Notes: a model not told the origin generated them from the sequence alone. Positions 1-8,911 are shown, counted from the first letter of the stretch. The stretch is 63,743 nt of DNA from Maledivibacter halophilus (GCF_900167445.1 NZ_FUZT01000019.1:1-63743), one strand, 5' to 3'. Numbers and translations are program-made.

Positions 1-190
1 GATATCCTAATCTTAGCTATTAACTGCAACCTCGCACTATTAGCATTCATCTTTGAAAACTAACCTTGCTGTTGGTCTAATCAAAGAGATGCAGCATCTG
101 TAGTAGGCAGAATATGACAACTAAGTCAGGAAGCATGCTATTTAAGCAATAACCTTATGGTTTTGCAAGGAGGGAAAGAATTATCCTTCG
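1..190 (+). mobile_element. Remnant resembling the right end (omega-RNA region) of an IS200/IS605-type element
   Basis: No open frame is present. Around positions 90-160 the string pattern (CTGTAGTAGGCAGA, then TATGACAAC, then GTCAGGAAGC) looks like the guide-RNA/right-end sequence that follows tnpB in clostridial IS200/IS605 elements. A small hairpin (GCAA...TTGC, about 150-172) follows, as in such ends. GATATCCTA at position 1 recurs inverted near 222. The tnpB gene would lie left of the window or be lost. This is recalled similarity, not an alignment. Confidence 0.4.
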
Positions 191-261
191 CTAATTATTC
201 TTAATCTTATTTTAGCACTAGGATATCTCAATTAAAAATTGTAATAGAAATAAATAAAAAA

Positions 262-300
262 ATATGCTTAGAACACTTATAAAAGTGTTTCTAAACATAT
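262..300 (+). promoter_or_regulatory. Inverted repeat just upstream of the B3/B4 gene
   Basis: GAACACTT and AAGTGTTT form a stem that extends through flanking TTAG/CTAA and ATATG/CATAT bases. It ends a few bases before the GAGGAGG ribosome site of the next gene. There is no T-run, so it may be an operator or a 5' stabilising hairpin rather than a terminator. Confidence 0.4.
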
Positions 301-319
301 TATACGAGGAGGTATTTTT

Positions 320-1027
320 ATGAAAAAATTTGTAATCGAAGATCAATTTTGGGAGTTGTTTCCCAAAGCAAAAATAGGTATTGCCATTAGTCGAAAAATA
401 GATAATTCTATAAAAGATGTTGAAAAATATAAAGAAATGATATCGAAGGCAGAAGAAGATGCTCTAAAGCATTTACAAGATGAAGAATTCAGTAATAATA
501 AAGTAATTAAGGCGTGGAGAGAAGCCTTTAAAGAATTCAAAACTAAGAAAGGTGTTAGATCATCAATTGAAGCCTTATTAAAAAGAGTCCACAATAAAAA
601 GGGAATAGGAACGATAAATCCATTAGTAGATATATATAATTCTATTTCTTTAAGATATGGTTTGCCTTGTGGAGGTGAGGACATAGATGCTTTTGTTGGA
701 ACTGTGAGGTTGACTAAAGCTAAGGGTGATGAACAGTTTGTTCCCTTAGGAACTAGTGAAAATTCTCCTCCATACGAAGGAGAGATAGTTTACAAGGATG
801 ATGCAGGTGCCATATGTAGGTGCTGGAACTGGCGTGAAGCATCAAGGACTATGCTTACAGAAAATACTAAAAATGCATTCTTATGTATCGAGTTAATTGA
901 TGATAGTAGGTACAGTGAATTTGAAAAAGCCTTATATGAACTTAGGGATATGATAACAGAAAATATTGGAGGAAGAAGTAGAATTGAAATACTAGATATT
1001 AATAATAAAGAAATAATAATTGAATAA
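320..1027 (+). CDS. B3/B4 tRNA-binding-domain protein
   Basis: This 235-residue soluble protein looks like the stand-alone B3/B4 family, related to the editing region of the phenylalanyl-tRNA synthetase beta chain. Helical residues 15-90 are followed by the characteristic NPLVDIYNSISLRYGLPCGGED stretch (about 100-122) and by GEIVYKDDAG and CRCWNWRE (about 155-175). Family members are thought to bind or hydrolyse mischarged tRNA; the substrate here is unknown. The ATG has a strong GAGGAGG site 8 bases upstream. The gene is monocistronic: a hairpin precedes it and two terminators follow. Confidence 0.85.
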   Translation: MKKFVIEDQFWELFPKAKIGIAISRKIDNSIKDVEKYKEMISKAEEDALKHLQDEEFSNNKVIKAWREAFKEFKTKKGVRSSIEALLKRVHNKKGIGTINPLVDIYNSISLRYGLPCGGEDIDAFVGTVRLTKAKGDEQFVPLGTSENSPPYEGEIVYKDDAGAICRCWNWREASRTMLTENTKNAFLCIELIDDSRYSEFEKALYELRDMITENIGGRSRIEILDINNKEIIIE

Positions 1028-1079
1028 AATGAGTTAGATAGAGTATTTACTGCATGTCAAAAATACATTAATAAATAAG

Positions 1080-1102
1080 ACTTGGCTTTTGTCAAGTTTT
1101 TT
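1080..1102 (+). terminator. Rho-independent terminator of the B3/B4 gene
   Basis: ACTTG/CAAGT stem with a short loop followed by TTTTTT. Confidence 0.65.
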
Positions 1103-1119
1103 AATATACGCAGCTAAAT

Positions 1120-1144
1120 AAAAACCGCAGTAACTGCGGTTTTC
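1120..1144. terminator. Symmetric hairpin terminator
   Basis: AAAACCGCAG-TAA-CTGCGGTTTT is a perfect 10-bp stem with A and T flanks, so it could act on either strand. Confidence 0.7.
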
Positions 1145-1201
1145 AAATATTATCTTTTGCTTTTTTAACTATTTTATCTTGAATTTTGAACAACTTCATA
1201 A

Positions 1202-1535
1202 ATGTTTTTTGACATTCAGATCAATAATTCCATAGCTATTAGTTGGAGATATGCTTTTGCAGTTTATTTGATAGCTGGAATAGTGATTGTTTTAGTTGTA
1301 CTTTTCTTAAAGGAATTACCAAAAGTAGAACAAGAAAAATATGAGAAGAAAGCAATCAATACTAAGGAATATAACAAATCTACTTAAGAATTTAAAGGTT
1401 GTTATCTCTGTAATATCTATGTTTATTGGGTTTGCTATCCTGTTGTTTACAGTTAATATTATTTTTATTGGAATTGCTATTATTGGTATAGGTATAGGAT
1501 CAGGATTATTATTGCCAACATTTATCCGTATCTAA
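1202..1535 (+). pseudogene. Decayed MFS transporter fragment
   Basis: Two overlapping frames (1202-1387 and 1341-1535) each carry part of one protein. The first has SWRYAFAVYLIAG, a membrane helix and the loop LKELPKVEQEK typical of the central part of drug-type MFS exporters. The second has two hydrophobic helices ending GSGLLLPT, the MFS helix motif near the C-terminal half. A frameshift joins them and both ends are missing; there is no ribosome site. It is a relic and not expected to be functional. Confidence 0.7.
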
Positions 1536-1547
1536 AATTGAAAGAAA

Positions 1548-1575
1548 TCCTCAAAGGAGAGTATATCTTTGAGGA
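1548..1575. terminator. Hairpin TCCTCAAAG/CTTTGAGGA
   Basis: Nine-base stem with a 10-base loop between the MFS relic and the convergent oxidoreductase gene. The T-run is poor, so it is a weak terminator candidate. Confidence 0.35.
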
Positions 1576-1669
1576 AAACACAAGAACGCAAAACAATATA
1601 AATATACATGAAAATATTTTTTTGAAAACATAAATAACTACGAAGATGTAGTATAGGTTAACATTACAA

Positions 1670-3055
1670 CTAAACAGTTTCATCTTCTACAATTTTCTTC
1701 AAGGGTTCAATCATTGAAGATTTCATTTTATTTGAGTAAATTTCTTTTCTAATAGGAGGAAATTTACTCATTAGTATTAATATAGAATTAATTATTCTAG
1801 ATTTATAATTTTTTTGTGGGAAATCATATACATTAAGTGCTTTATAAGCCTTGTGATCAGCTATAAACGGAAATCTTATCTTCCCCCATATTTCATCTCT
1901 AAATATCTTCATACCTGCTACGCCAAGAAAAGTGGTGGGCTTACTGTAATTTACAGTTGATAATTTAATAAGATTGTATGCGAAAGCATGTAACTGTTTA
2001 TCGATTTCTATACTGGTATCATATTCGTCAGTTATAAAACCAACTAAATTGGACCCTTGCCATTGAGTATAGGATTCTAATATCTGTCTTGAATTAGGCA
2101 TTTGATTTAAAGGGCCAGATATTATAAATCCTATTTGTTTACCTGAAAGAGATGGAGTGTGAGTATTAAAAAATCCTCTGTCAAAAAATCTTTTCCATAT
2201 AGAAGATAAATGTCTGTATTTAATAGTGCCAGCAAAAACTATTATATCCGCAGTTTTTAATTTACTATTATAAAAGTTAATAAAATCATCTTTATTAGTG
2301 TAAACACACTCATAGTTATAACCACATTTTAAGCAGCCTACGCAGCTTCCTTTCGTATTTATATCTTGAAGATTGACTAATTCTATGCTTTGGGAAAATG
2401 AACTTCTAAATTTATCTATCATGTTTTTTAAATTAATATTTTCTAAAGAATCAGCTACAATGACTATTTTTTTATTTAAAACATCTATTTTATCATGTGT
2501 AAATTCAGGAATATATGATATTGTAGAATATTTTACTGGGCTATAGTTTTTTAAAGTAATTACTTCATTTTCTATTGCATCAAAATAGTTTTGAACAAAT
2601 TTCAGTAGGTTTTTTCTTATATCTTCTTTTTCTAAATCATACATATGTAGTGAAAAATAATCTACATAATTCATATTCAAATCATTACAAATAGAATTTA
2701 TGTAATTTATTGCAGTATGGTCAAAAAAGTGAATTGATGTAGCAAGAACTGAAGTATATTTTCCTTGAAAAGCATCTTCAACATCTCTTTCAAAAATTAA
2801 TTCTATAAACCTTTGATAATTTGAATGAACAGTAAATACATAAAGAGGGAATGCCCATATAACTCCATCACCAGATTTAACGTCGCTAATTATACTTTCA
2901 AAAGCTTCTTTATCCTTTTCTATTTGATTAATCCTTTGAGAAATGTTAATTATTTTTAATTCATGCTGCTTAAATTTTTTTTGAATATAGTTTATATACT
3001 GCATAGTAACGCTGATATCACCTTTAGGACTTCCATTTAAAACTATGATTTTCAT
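1670..3055 (-). CDS. Tandem flavodoxin-fold NAD(P)H-dependent oxidoreductase
   Basis: The 461-residue protein has two NADPH-dependent FMN-reductase-like (flavodoxin-fold) modules. The first begins MKIIVLNGSPKG, the FMN-phosphate loop of the family, and has AFPLYV near residue 90. The second (about 195-340) has CVGCLKCGYNYECV, the Cys pattern found in many anaerobic FMN reductases, then ADIIVFAGTIKYRHLSS. The fold suggests flavin-dependent electron transfer or reduction of quinone, nitro or azo compounds; the substrate is unknown. The length is about twice the usual single domain. It is divergent from a TetR gene with operators between them, so it is probably the TetR target. Confidence 0.75.
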   Translation of the reverse strand: MKIIVLNGSPKGDISVTMQYINYIQKKFKQHELKIINISQRINQIEKDKEAFESIISDVKSGDGVIWAFPLYVFTVHSNYQRFIELIFERDVEDAFQGKYTSVLATSIHFFDHTAINYINSICNDLNMNYVDYFSLHMYDLEKEDIRKNLLKFVQNYFDAIENEVITLKNYSPVKYSTISYIPEFTHDKIDVLNKKIVIVADSLENINLKNMIDKFRSSFSQSIELVNLQDINTKGSCVGCLKCGYNYECVYTNKDDFINFYNSKLKTADIIVFAGTIKYRHLSSIWKRFFDRGFFNTHTPSLSGKQIGFIISGPLNQMPNSRQILESYTQWQGSNLVGFITDEYDTSIEIDKQLHAFAYNLIKLSTVNYSKPTTFLGVAGMKIFRDEIWGKIRFPFIADHKAYKALNVYDFPQKNYKSRIINSILILMSKFPPIRKEIYSNKMKSSMIEPLKKIVEDETV

Positions 3056-3142
3056 TTAAAACATCTCCATTATTTATTATTTTATTTAAGACATTTTTTT
3101 GGTCCAGTAAGACGTTTATTAGATAGTTGGTTTCTTATAGGA

Positions 3143-3228
3143 CATATATTGCAAATTATGTTGACGCTGTAAACATTAAATTAATTATACAACACTAAGT
3201 TTACAGTGTCAACATTTTGTGTTATAAT
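3143..3228. promoter_or_regulatory. Divergent promoters with two TetR-type operator boxes
   Basis: Two 15-bp boxes, GTTGACGCTGTAAAC (3160-3174) and GTTTACAGTGTCAAC (3199-3213), are inverted copies of each other, and each is itself nearly palindromic (GTTnACAnTGTnAAC). For the tetR gene, TTTACA (3200-3205), 17 bases and TATAAT (3223-3228) form a good promoter whose -35 lies in a box. On the other strand the -35 TTTACA (3173-3168) lies in the other box, with a weaker -10 near 3148-3143. Occupancy would repress both genes. Confidence 0.7.
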
Positions 3229-3280
3229 TTTCATCAAGTGATATTTAAAATATATTCTAAGTTTTGGGAGGCGTGCAGCA

Positions 3281-3865
3281 GTGGGTAGAAAATATCATCA
3301 TGGGGATCTAAAACAAGAACTTATACATAATGGATTATTACTGATAAATAAAGAGGGGATTGAAGGATTCTCCTTAAGAAAAGTTGCAAGTATGTGTGGG
3401 GTAAGCCATAATGCGCCCTATAAACATTTTAAAGATAAGGATGGACTTATCGATGAAATAATTAGAGAGGTTTGGAAAAAATTCTATATAGTATTACTAG
3501 AGGTAACTGAGCTATATTCTAATGAACCTAAATTACAAATTGTTGAAATGGGAAAAGCATATGTGAAGTTTATGGTGGAAAATCCAGAGTATTTTAAGTT
3601 TATGTTTTTGTCAGATAATCCATATCCAATAAAAATAGAAGATGATAAATTTTTAAATGCTAAAGCTGGTGCTTTTGGAGTTTTTAAAGATAGTTCAGAA
3701 AGATATTTTATGGGAATAAACTTGAATAAGGACTTATATATGCAAAAGACATTAACAATGTGGAGCATGATTCATGGAATAGCAATATTAATAGTTAAAA
3801 AGAGTATTGAGTATAATGGAGATTACTTAGCATTAGTAGAGAGAATGATTAAAACTAGCATTTAG
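3281..3865 (+). CDS. TetR/AcrR family regulator (WHG-type C-terminal domain)
   Basis: Residues 1-50 form the TetR helix-turn-helix, with GFSLRKVASMCGVSHNAPYKHF as recognition region; the C-terminal part (MWSMIHGIAILIV) matches the ligand domain of WHG-type TetR proteins. It starts at GTG after a GGGAGGC site. It lies divergent from the tandem flavodoxin oxidoreductase, and paired palindromic boxes overlap both promoters, so it probably represses itself and that gene until a small hydrophobic ligand binds. Confidence 0.88.
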   Translation: MGRKYHHGDLKQELIHNGLLLINKEGIEGFSLRKVASMCGVSHNAPYKHFKDKDGLIDEIIREVWKKFYIVLLEVTELYSNEPKLQIVEMGKAYVKFMVENPEYFKFMFLSDNPYPIKIEDDKFLNAKAGAFGVFKDSSERYFMGINLNKDLYMQKTLTMWSMIHGIAILIVKKSIEYNGDYLALVERMIKTSI

Positions 3866-4004
3866 TATTGTAAAATTCTGTGATAAGTTACTTTGACAAA
3901 GAGTAGTTAACAATAACTTATATATCGCAAAACTATAAAAAACGCTGATAAATACAGTGCGAAGAACCGTACCATAAGTAATGGAGGTTTTTAATATGTA
4001 ATCC

Positions 4005-4033
4005 TTGACAAATTTTTAGTACATTGATAAGAT
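4005..4033 (+). promoter_or_regulatory. Strong sigma-A promoter for the ABC-F leader
   Basis: TTGACA (4005-4010), a 17-base spacer and TAAGAT (4028-4033). It starts a leader of about 440 nt before the ABC-F gene. Confidence 0.75.
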
Positions 4034-4063
4034 TAAAATGAAATTAATAATAAGGAGAGTAAG

Positions 4064-4090
4064 ATGATTAATACGTTTTTAGCTAGATAA
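4064..4090 (+). CDS. Leader peptide MINTFLAR upstream of the ABC-F gene
   Basis: An eight-codon ORF lies 30 nt after the predicted transcription start, with a good AAGGAG site 6 bases before its ATG. Known ABC-F resistance genes (vmlR, lmo0919/vgaL) are controlled by drug-stalled ribosomes on such leader ORFs upstream of a terminator, and a terminator lies at 4366-4402. The role is inferred from this layout. Confidence 0.55.
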   Translation: MINTFLAR

Positions 4091-4365
4091 AATTCTAACT
4101 GAATATTGTGTGAAAGATATGTATTTACTAGTGAGGATAATAAGAATGTTAGAGTTATCCTTAAGTGAATATATATAAGTACACATTATAGCTAAGAACG
4201 GTGTTTAACTTATTTTGAAAGTATTTTTGAAATGCTTTTTATTTTAAATTATATACTACATTAAATTTCTCAAAATTTACTTATATTTCAATAGATAAAG
4301 GCTCATTAAGGGCTCTTAGTTTTATTAATGAAAAATATGTGGTTTTGGAATGAAAATATTGTAGG

Positions 4366-4402
4366 CTGTAGGTTGAGCTAGTTCAACTTACAGTCCTTTT
4401 TA
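4366..4402 (+). terminator. Attenuator terminator in the ABC-F leader
   Basis: CTGTAGGTTGA and TTCAACTTACAG pair with a short loop and are followed by TCCTTTTTATTT. It lies between the leader promoter and the ABC-F start, so it is a conditional terminator. A second hairpin (GGATAA/TTATCC, 4134-4159) lies upstream. I found no clear antiterminator partner. Confidence 0.7.
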
Positions 4403-4483
4403 TTTCAACGTTTAGCTATAATAGTGTACCTCTAAAGGTTTAAATCAAATTTTTAAAACTTAAATATAATTGGAGGAGATACT

Positions 4484-6211
4484 ATGGGTTTGTTATTACA
4501 ATGTTTGAATATAAAGAAAGAATTTGGAGATAAAACTGTTTTAAAAGATATAAGTTTTGATGTAGAGGTAGGAGATAGAATAGGAATTGTAGGGAACAAT
4601 GGAGCTGGAAAGACGACTTTAGCACATATAATTACGAATACAATAAAAGCTGATAAAGGGAATATATTATGGCATAATAAGGATATAAAAATCGGCTATC
4701 TTCATCAATCTACCTATTATACTCAAAGGGAATTTCAAAATATGATTAAAGGTGATCAAGAGGAAATAAGAGAGTTTTTTCAGACAACAAAGGAGTTAGG
4801 AGTTAATAAAATAGAGGGTTGGGATAATAGACGATTAAGTAACCTTAGTGGGGGAGAAAAAACAAAACTTGCCATCGCCAAAATATGGGCTGAAAAACCA
4901 CAATTACTTATTCTTGATGAACCAACAAATCATATGGATTATGAAGGTGTTCAATGGCTGATTAGTGAGATTGAGAAATATAAAGGAACCATACTAGTCA
5001 TATCCCATGATCGTTATTTTATGGACCAAAGTGTTGATAGAATTATTGAAGTTGAAGATGGTGAAGCACATTGTTATAGAGGAAACTATACCTTTTATCG
5101 TGATGAAAAGAAGAGAATATATGAGAGTCAGCTACAACACTATAAAGAGCAAGAGAAATATAAAGATAAGATACAAAATGATATAAAGAGACTGAAGGGA
5201 TGGTCTGAAAAAGGGCATAGACAATCAACTAAAAAAGAAGGTTTTAAAGAATTCCACAGAGTTAAAGCCAAAAAGAAAGATAAGCAAGTAAAGTCAAAAA
5301 TTAAAAGACTTGGGAAAATAGAAGTTGAAGGTGTTAAAAAGCCTAAAGAAGAGCAGCAGATTAAGTTTAATTTTAATAACGATGATGATAAATGTGGAGA
5401 TAGGATACTTGAGGCGAAAAGTATAGGAAAGAGCTTTGGAAATAAAAAGTTATTTGAAGATAGTTCATTCTATATTCAAAGAGGAGAAAAGATTGCCTTG
5501 TTTGGTAAAAATGGATGTGGTAAAACTACTTTGATAAACGCTATTTTTAAGGAAATATATATGGATGAGGGAGAATTATATCTAAGTTCTTCAGCAAAAG
5601 TAGCTTACTTAAGTCAGGATGTTATGAATCTTGATGGAAATAAGACAGTATTTGAAACTTTTGGAATAGAAAATTATAAAATAAGAGGAATACTACAAAC
5701 TTTGTTAGCTAATATGGGTTTTTCAAAAGATATGATTCATAAAAAGGTAAATACCCTTAGTCTTGGAGAAAGAACAAGGTTAAAGGTGGCCTATATGATT
5801 ATGATGGAAAATAATGTTCTGATACTTGATGAGCCTACCAACCATCTTGATGTTCATAGCAGGGAAATGTTAGAAGAAGCTTTAGAAAATTATATGGGAA
5901 CAATCATTTTGGTATCCCATGATAGATATATTTTAGAGAGAATATGTAATAAAGTTTTGATATTTAAGAACAAGAAAATTAAGAGATATGAGTATTCATT
6001 TAAAGAATATATTAATAGGGAAGAAAGAAATAAAAAGAATAGTGTCAAAAAATCAATAGACGAACAATTAATGATTTTAGAAAATAAAATAGCAGGCGTT
6101 GTTGGAAAACTTAGTTGTTTAACTCCAGATATGGATAAATATAAGGAATTAGATGAAGAGTTTAGAGCATTGATTGCTGCAAAAAAAGAGATTAGAAATA
6201 AAAAATATTAA
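4484..6211 (+). CDS. ABC-F family ATPase, ribosome-protection (antibiotic resistance) type
   Basis: This 575-residue soluble protein has two ATP-binding cassettes and no membrane helices. Cassette 1 has Walker A GNNGAGKTT (37-45), signature LSGGEKTKLA and Walker B LILDEPTNHMD. A Lys-rich linker (about 235-300) follows, then cassette 2 with GKNGCGKTT, LSLGERTRL and LILDEPTNHLD, and a charged C-terminal tail. ABC-F proteins act on the ribosome; those with this length and an attenuated leader usually displace lincosamides, pleuromutilins or streptogramins. The Vga/Lsa/CplR subtype cannot be assigned by eye. GGAGGAG precedes the ATG. A transposon is inserted 2 bp after the stop codon, separating the gene from its probable native terminator at 9718. 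Confidence 0.9.
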   Translation: MGLLLQCLNIKKEFGDKTVLKDISFDVEVGDRIGIVGNNGAGKTTLAHIITNTIKADKGNILWHNKDIKIGYLHQSTYYTQREFQNMIKGDQEEIREFFQTTKELGVNKIEGWDNRRLSNLSGGEKTKLAIAKIWAEKPQLLILDEPTNHMDYEGVQWLISEIEKYKGTILVISHDRYFMDQSVDRIIEVEDGEAHCYRGNYTFYRDEKKRIYESQLQHYKEQEKYKDKIQNDIKRLKGWSEKGHRQSTKKEGFKEFHRVKAKKKDKQVKSKIKRLGKIEVEGVKKPKEEQQIKFNFNNDDDKCGDRILEAKSIGKSFGNKKLFEDSSFYIQRGEKIALFGKNGCGKTTLINAIFKEIYMDEGELYLSSSAKVAYLSQDVMNLDGNKTVFETFGIENYKIRGILQTLLANMGFSKDMIHKKVNTLSLGERTRLKVAYMIMMENNVLILDEPTNHLDVHSREMLEEALENYMGTIILVSHDRYILERICNKVLIFKNKKIKRYEYSFKEYINREERNKKNSVKKSIDEQLMILENKIAGVVGKLSCLTPDMDKYKELDEEFRALIAAKKEIRNKKY

Positions 6212-6213
6212 AT
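6207..6213. repeat. Target-site duplication, left copy (ATTAAAT)
   Basis: ATTAAAT abuts the left inverted repeat and recurs exactly at 9700-9706 abutting the right one. It includes the ABC-F stop codon TAA. Confidence 0.85.
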
Positions 6214-6236
6214 TGTTACACAGCAAATTATTCCAC
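6214..6236 (+). repeat. Left terminal inverted repeat of the transposon
   Basis: It starts TGTTA and matches the inverted sequence at 9677-9699 at 19 of 23 bases. Confidence 0.85.
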
Positions 6237-6292
6237 CCCCAAAAAGTCAAATTATTTTAGCCTAATTTTCAAATAAAATGATTAAAAAAGGT

Positions 6293-6309
6293 CAGATTAA
6301 ATAATCTTA
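6293..6309 (+). repeat. Subterminal motif (CAGATTAAATAATCTTA), left end
   Basis: The core ATTAAATAATCTTA recurs in matching orientation relative to the other end at 9637-9653 (read on the minus strand). Further degenerate AGATTAAAyAATCT copies lie at 9590-9635. These are likely transposase-binding sites. Confidence 0.6.
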
Positions 6310-6350
6310 TGCTAAAGGAATAGTCAAAAAAAGCAAATTATTATATCTTA

Positions 6351-6387
6351 AAAAAAGACGCTAAGTGCTTAATTAGAACTTAGCATC
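6351..6387 (-). terminator. Terminator of the transposon operon
   Basis: On the minus strand GATGCTAAGT pairs with ACTTAGCGTC and is followed by TTTTTTT. It overlaps the end of the DUF5348-like gene. Confidence 0.8.
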
Positions 6388-6594
6388 GTAAATATAATCT
6401 TTATCAAGAATAAATCTAAAGTTGTTCATTACAATGAACCAATCATATGATTTTTCTATTCTACAAGGCTGATAATTGTTTAAAAACTTTATAGATAATT
6501 GATATCCACAGCGCAGTTCATATGATGTATCATTTTGACTATGGAATACCCAAATATCTGTAAAGGGGCAGTAAGCAAGAATTCCCTTTGACAC
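6373..6594 (-). CDS. DUF5348-like small protein of the transposon
   Basis: This 73-residue protein starts at GTG after GGAGGTG. The stretch YELRCGYQLSIKF...RIEKSYDWFIV matches what I recall of DUF5348, a small beta-rich domain of unknown function often found beside mobile-element genes. It is the last gene of the transposon operon, 21 bp after the ATPase, and its 3' end forms part of the terminator. Its role in transposition or regulation is unknown. Confidence 0.6.
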   Translation of the reverse strand: MSKGILAYCPFTDIWVFHSQNDTSYELRCGYQLSIKFLNNYQPCRIEKSYDWFIVMNNFRFILDKDYIYDAKF

Positions 6595-6615
6595 ATATTC
6601 ACCTCCAAAAATGTT

Positions 6616-7422
6616 TTAAGCAGTAATATTTATCTCAGTTTGTGCTTCATAAACTATTTCACTATCAATAGATTTTAGCTTCTGATTAGCACCAGAAATT
6701 AGACACATTCTAGCAAGTCTGCCTAGGGGCCTTAAAAAGCCGTTGGTGCTTGAAAACATTAATTCATATGCACTATCAGTAAATAAAGGTTCACTGCATC
6801 CTGCATTCTTTAAAGCAAAGATGATATATTCTTTGACTTCATCCTTTGTAAGCCCCTTCATGCAATAATTTATCACAATACGTTGTCTTAGAGCTTCATG
6901 GGGCTGTCTACTAATTTGAGTTATGAATGGAATCTGAGCTGTTAAGATGAGGATAGAGTAGTCTCTAGAATCTACCTCAAAATTGAATATTAGTCTAAGA
7001 TCATCGAGAACTGAATTTTTCAGAAACTGTGCCTCATCTATGATAATAACTGGCGTAATGTTTTTGCTCTTGTGATATGTAAAAATAGCTTCTTGAATTT
7101 GCCTGAACATATTGACTTTCTTGTGTGAAGGAGTTACCCCAAGGCCTTCAGCCAAAGCCCTGTAAAAATCCATAACTGTTAGTGTAGATATAGGTATATA
7201 AACTACTTTGTAAAGGTTAGGGTTGAGAGAATCTATGAAGTATCTAATAAGGGAAGATTTCCCTACACCAGGTTCACCTGCAATAAGACCAAAGCCCTTT
7301 GAATTTTTTAGAAATTCAAGGCGATCTAAAGCAGCTGAAAATTCTTTAGATTTATAGAAATATTTAGTATCAATATCCTTTGGAAAAGGATCTTTGGTTA
7401 GACCATAAAAAGCTTTATACAA
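6616..7422 (-). CDS. ExeA/TniB-like AAA+ ATPase of the transposon
   Basis: The chosen start is TTG at 7422 (MYKAFYGLTKDPF, the usual family start) after GGAGG; a longer frame to 7437 lacks a site. The roughly 268-residue protein has Walker A GEPGVGKSS (about residue 50), Walker B VIIIDEAQ (about 130) and sensor region ILTAQ, then a small helical domain. Related ATPases (ExeA, IstB, TniB, TnsC) select target DNA and activate a DDE transposase. It lies directly downstream of the transposase, which supports that role. Confidence 0.85.
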   Translation of the reverse strand: MYKAFYGLTKDPFPKDIDTKYFYKSKEFSAALDRLEFLKNSKGFGLIAGEPGVGKSSLIRYFIDSLNPNLYKVVYIPISTLTVMDFYRALAEGLGVTPSHKKVNMFRQIQEAIFTYHKSKNITPVIIIDEAQFLKNSVLDDLRLIFNFEVDSRDYSILILTAQIPFITQISRQPHEALRQRIVINYCMKGLTKDEVKEYIIFALKNAGCSEPLFTDSAYELMFSSTNGFLRPLGRLARMCLISGANQKLKSIDSEIVYEAQTEINITA

Positions 7423-7440
7423 AATAAGCACCTCCAATTT

Positions 7441-8700
7441 TTAATTTGCAGAAAATGAGGAAAAATCAAGGGCTTTAATATTTTGATTTCTTCTCATCTT
7501 AGAATTATCTATTTTGTTTACAGGATAGATGGTTTCTAGAAGCTTACCTTCATCAGAGAATATAAAGGCTTTATCTAAGTTGCCTGGCAGATAGCGAATA
7601 TTTATTTTATCTCCTATAAACTTCATGGGAACCTCAAATATAATTTTGTCTATGGATATGGTAGAATCATTCTTAACTTTACGGGATACTCTATAGTAAA
7701 ATAAATAGTCAAGTTCCTGTTTATCAGGAATAAATCTTACCTTATCTACATTACTCATAAATTTACCTATAGGGCTTTCTTTTATAGATGAATGAACTTC
7801 ATTATTGTATTTCTCTACGTAGTTATATAGGGATTCATTAAGTTCCCGGAGGGATTTTAGTTTAGTCCAATCAATAATGTTCATCCACTGATCGTGGAGG
7901 GTTCTAAACCATCTCTCAATTTTCCCCTTGGACTCAGGAGAATAGGGTCTTGCGTAGCAAAGGATTGTTCCTATGCCTGCGCATATTAACTGCATTTGGC
8001 CACTTTTATATACTTTACCGTTATCAACAAATAGCTTCTTCGGTATACCCCTTTTGGCTACCGCCTTTTTTAATACTGTGTGTAGAGCTATGAGTTTTTC
8101 ATGGTAAAAAGCTTCAGCGTGAACTATTAATCTACTGGCATCATCTAATATAGCTACTATATAGGTTTTATGCTTTTTACCTTCAATATACAGATAGGGG
8201 CCTACTGAAATATCAGATTGCCAGCAGTCATTAGGATATTCAAATTCAAAGGCTTTTCTTTCCACTGGGATAAGCTTTTTGGGTGTTAAATCTGCTTTTG
8301 ATAAAAACCTTTGAATTGTCGAAAGGGATATCTCACCGAAGGATATATATCCCTTTGCAATTAGTTCACTATGGATTGATTTTGCACTACGTTTTGGAGA
8401 ATTTTGTTTACTTAATACTATAAACTCTTTAGCTGCAGGAGATAGTTTTCTAAGTACTCCTTTGTCGCTTCTGGTTTTTGGATATAGTCCATCTATACCA
8501 TGTTTCCTATAAAGGCGAAGCCATTCCTTTATAGTTTCAGGAGCATACTCTCTTTTCATTCCCTGCGGGGTATCATATTTCTTTGCGCTGATTTCTTTCA
8601 AATATTCTATCTGGGATTTTTGAGTATAGGTATTTGTTAGCAGGGGAGCTATCAAGGAATATCTGAAAAGAGCAATAGCCTGTCCTAAATTTTTCTCCAT
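7441..8700 (-). CDS. DD35E integrase-type transposase
   Basis: The 419-residue protein has N-terminal helix-turn-helix regions (residues 1-135, including KEWLRLYRKHGIDGL), an integrase catalytic core (about 155-270) and a C-terminal beta domain resembling the Mu/IS481 C-terminal domain. Catalytic residues are visible: D163 (WQSD), D226 (FVDNG) and E262 (KIERW), with exactly 35 residues between the last two. Its ATG has AGGAGG upstream. Pairing with an AAA ATPase and TGT...ACA ends places it among the Mu/Tn7/IS21-like transposases, but the exact IS family is not assigned. Confidence 0.9.
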   Translation of the reverse strand: MEKNLGQAIALFRYSLIAPLLTNTYTQKSQIEYLKEISAKKYDTPQGMKREYAPETIKEWLRLYRKHGIDGLYPKTRSDKGVLRKLSPAAKEFIVLSKQNSPKRSAKSIHSELIAKGYISFGEISLSTIQRFLSKADLTPKKLIPVERKAFEFEYPNDCWQSDISVGPYLYIEGKKHKTYIVAILDDASRLIVHAEAFYHEKLIALHTVLKKAVAKRGIPKKLFVDNGKVYKSGQMQLICAGIGTILCYARPYSPESKGKIERWFRTLHDQWMNIIDWTKLKSLRELNESLYNYVEKYNNEVHSSIKESPIGKFMSNVDKVRFIPDKQELDYLFYYRVSRKVKNDSTISIDKIIFEVPMKFIGDKINIRYLPGNLDKAFIFSDEGKLLETIYPVNKIDNSKMRRNQNIKALDFSSFSAN

Positions 8701-8911
8701 CGAAAAAACCTCCTTGTTCTAGATTTAGTATGGATTTTAGACATGGAGACCAAGACATATCCCTCAAAAGTTATGTGGGATTTAAATATGGATGATTTTT
8801 TTGAATTTAGACCTTGAAACCTGATTTTGAAAAGTGACTTAATACCCTAAAAAACTGTGAAACTACGCTGAAAAACAAAAAAAGGGCGTGGCTCACCTAA
8901 GAATTTGTTTC

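Noticed and set aside
3996..4001. ATG-TAA minimal ORF after a GGAGG site
   Set aside because: It lies upstream of the predicted ABC-F leader promoter, so it would not be in that transcript; chance or relic is more likely.
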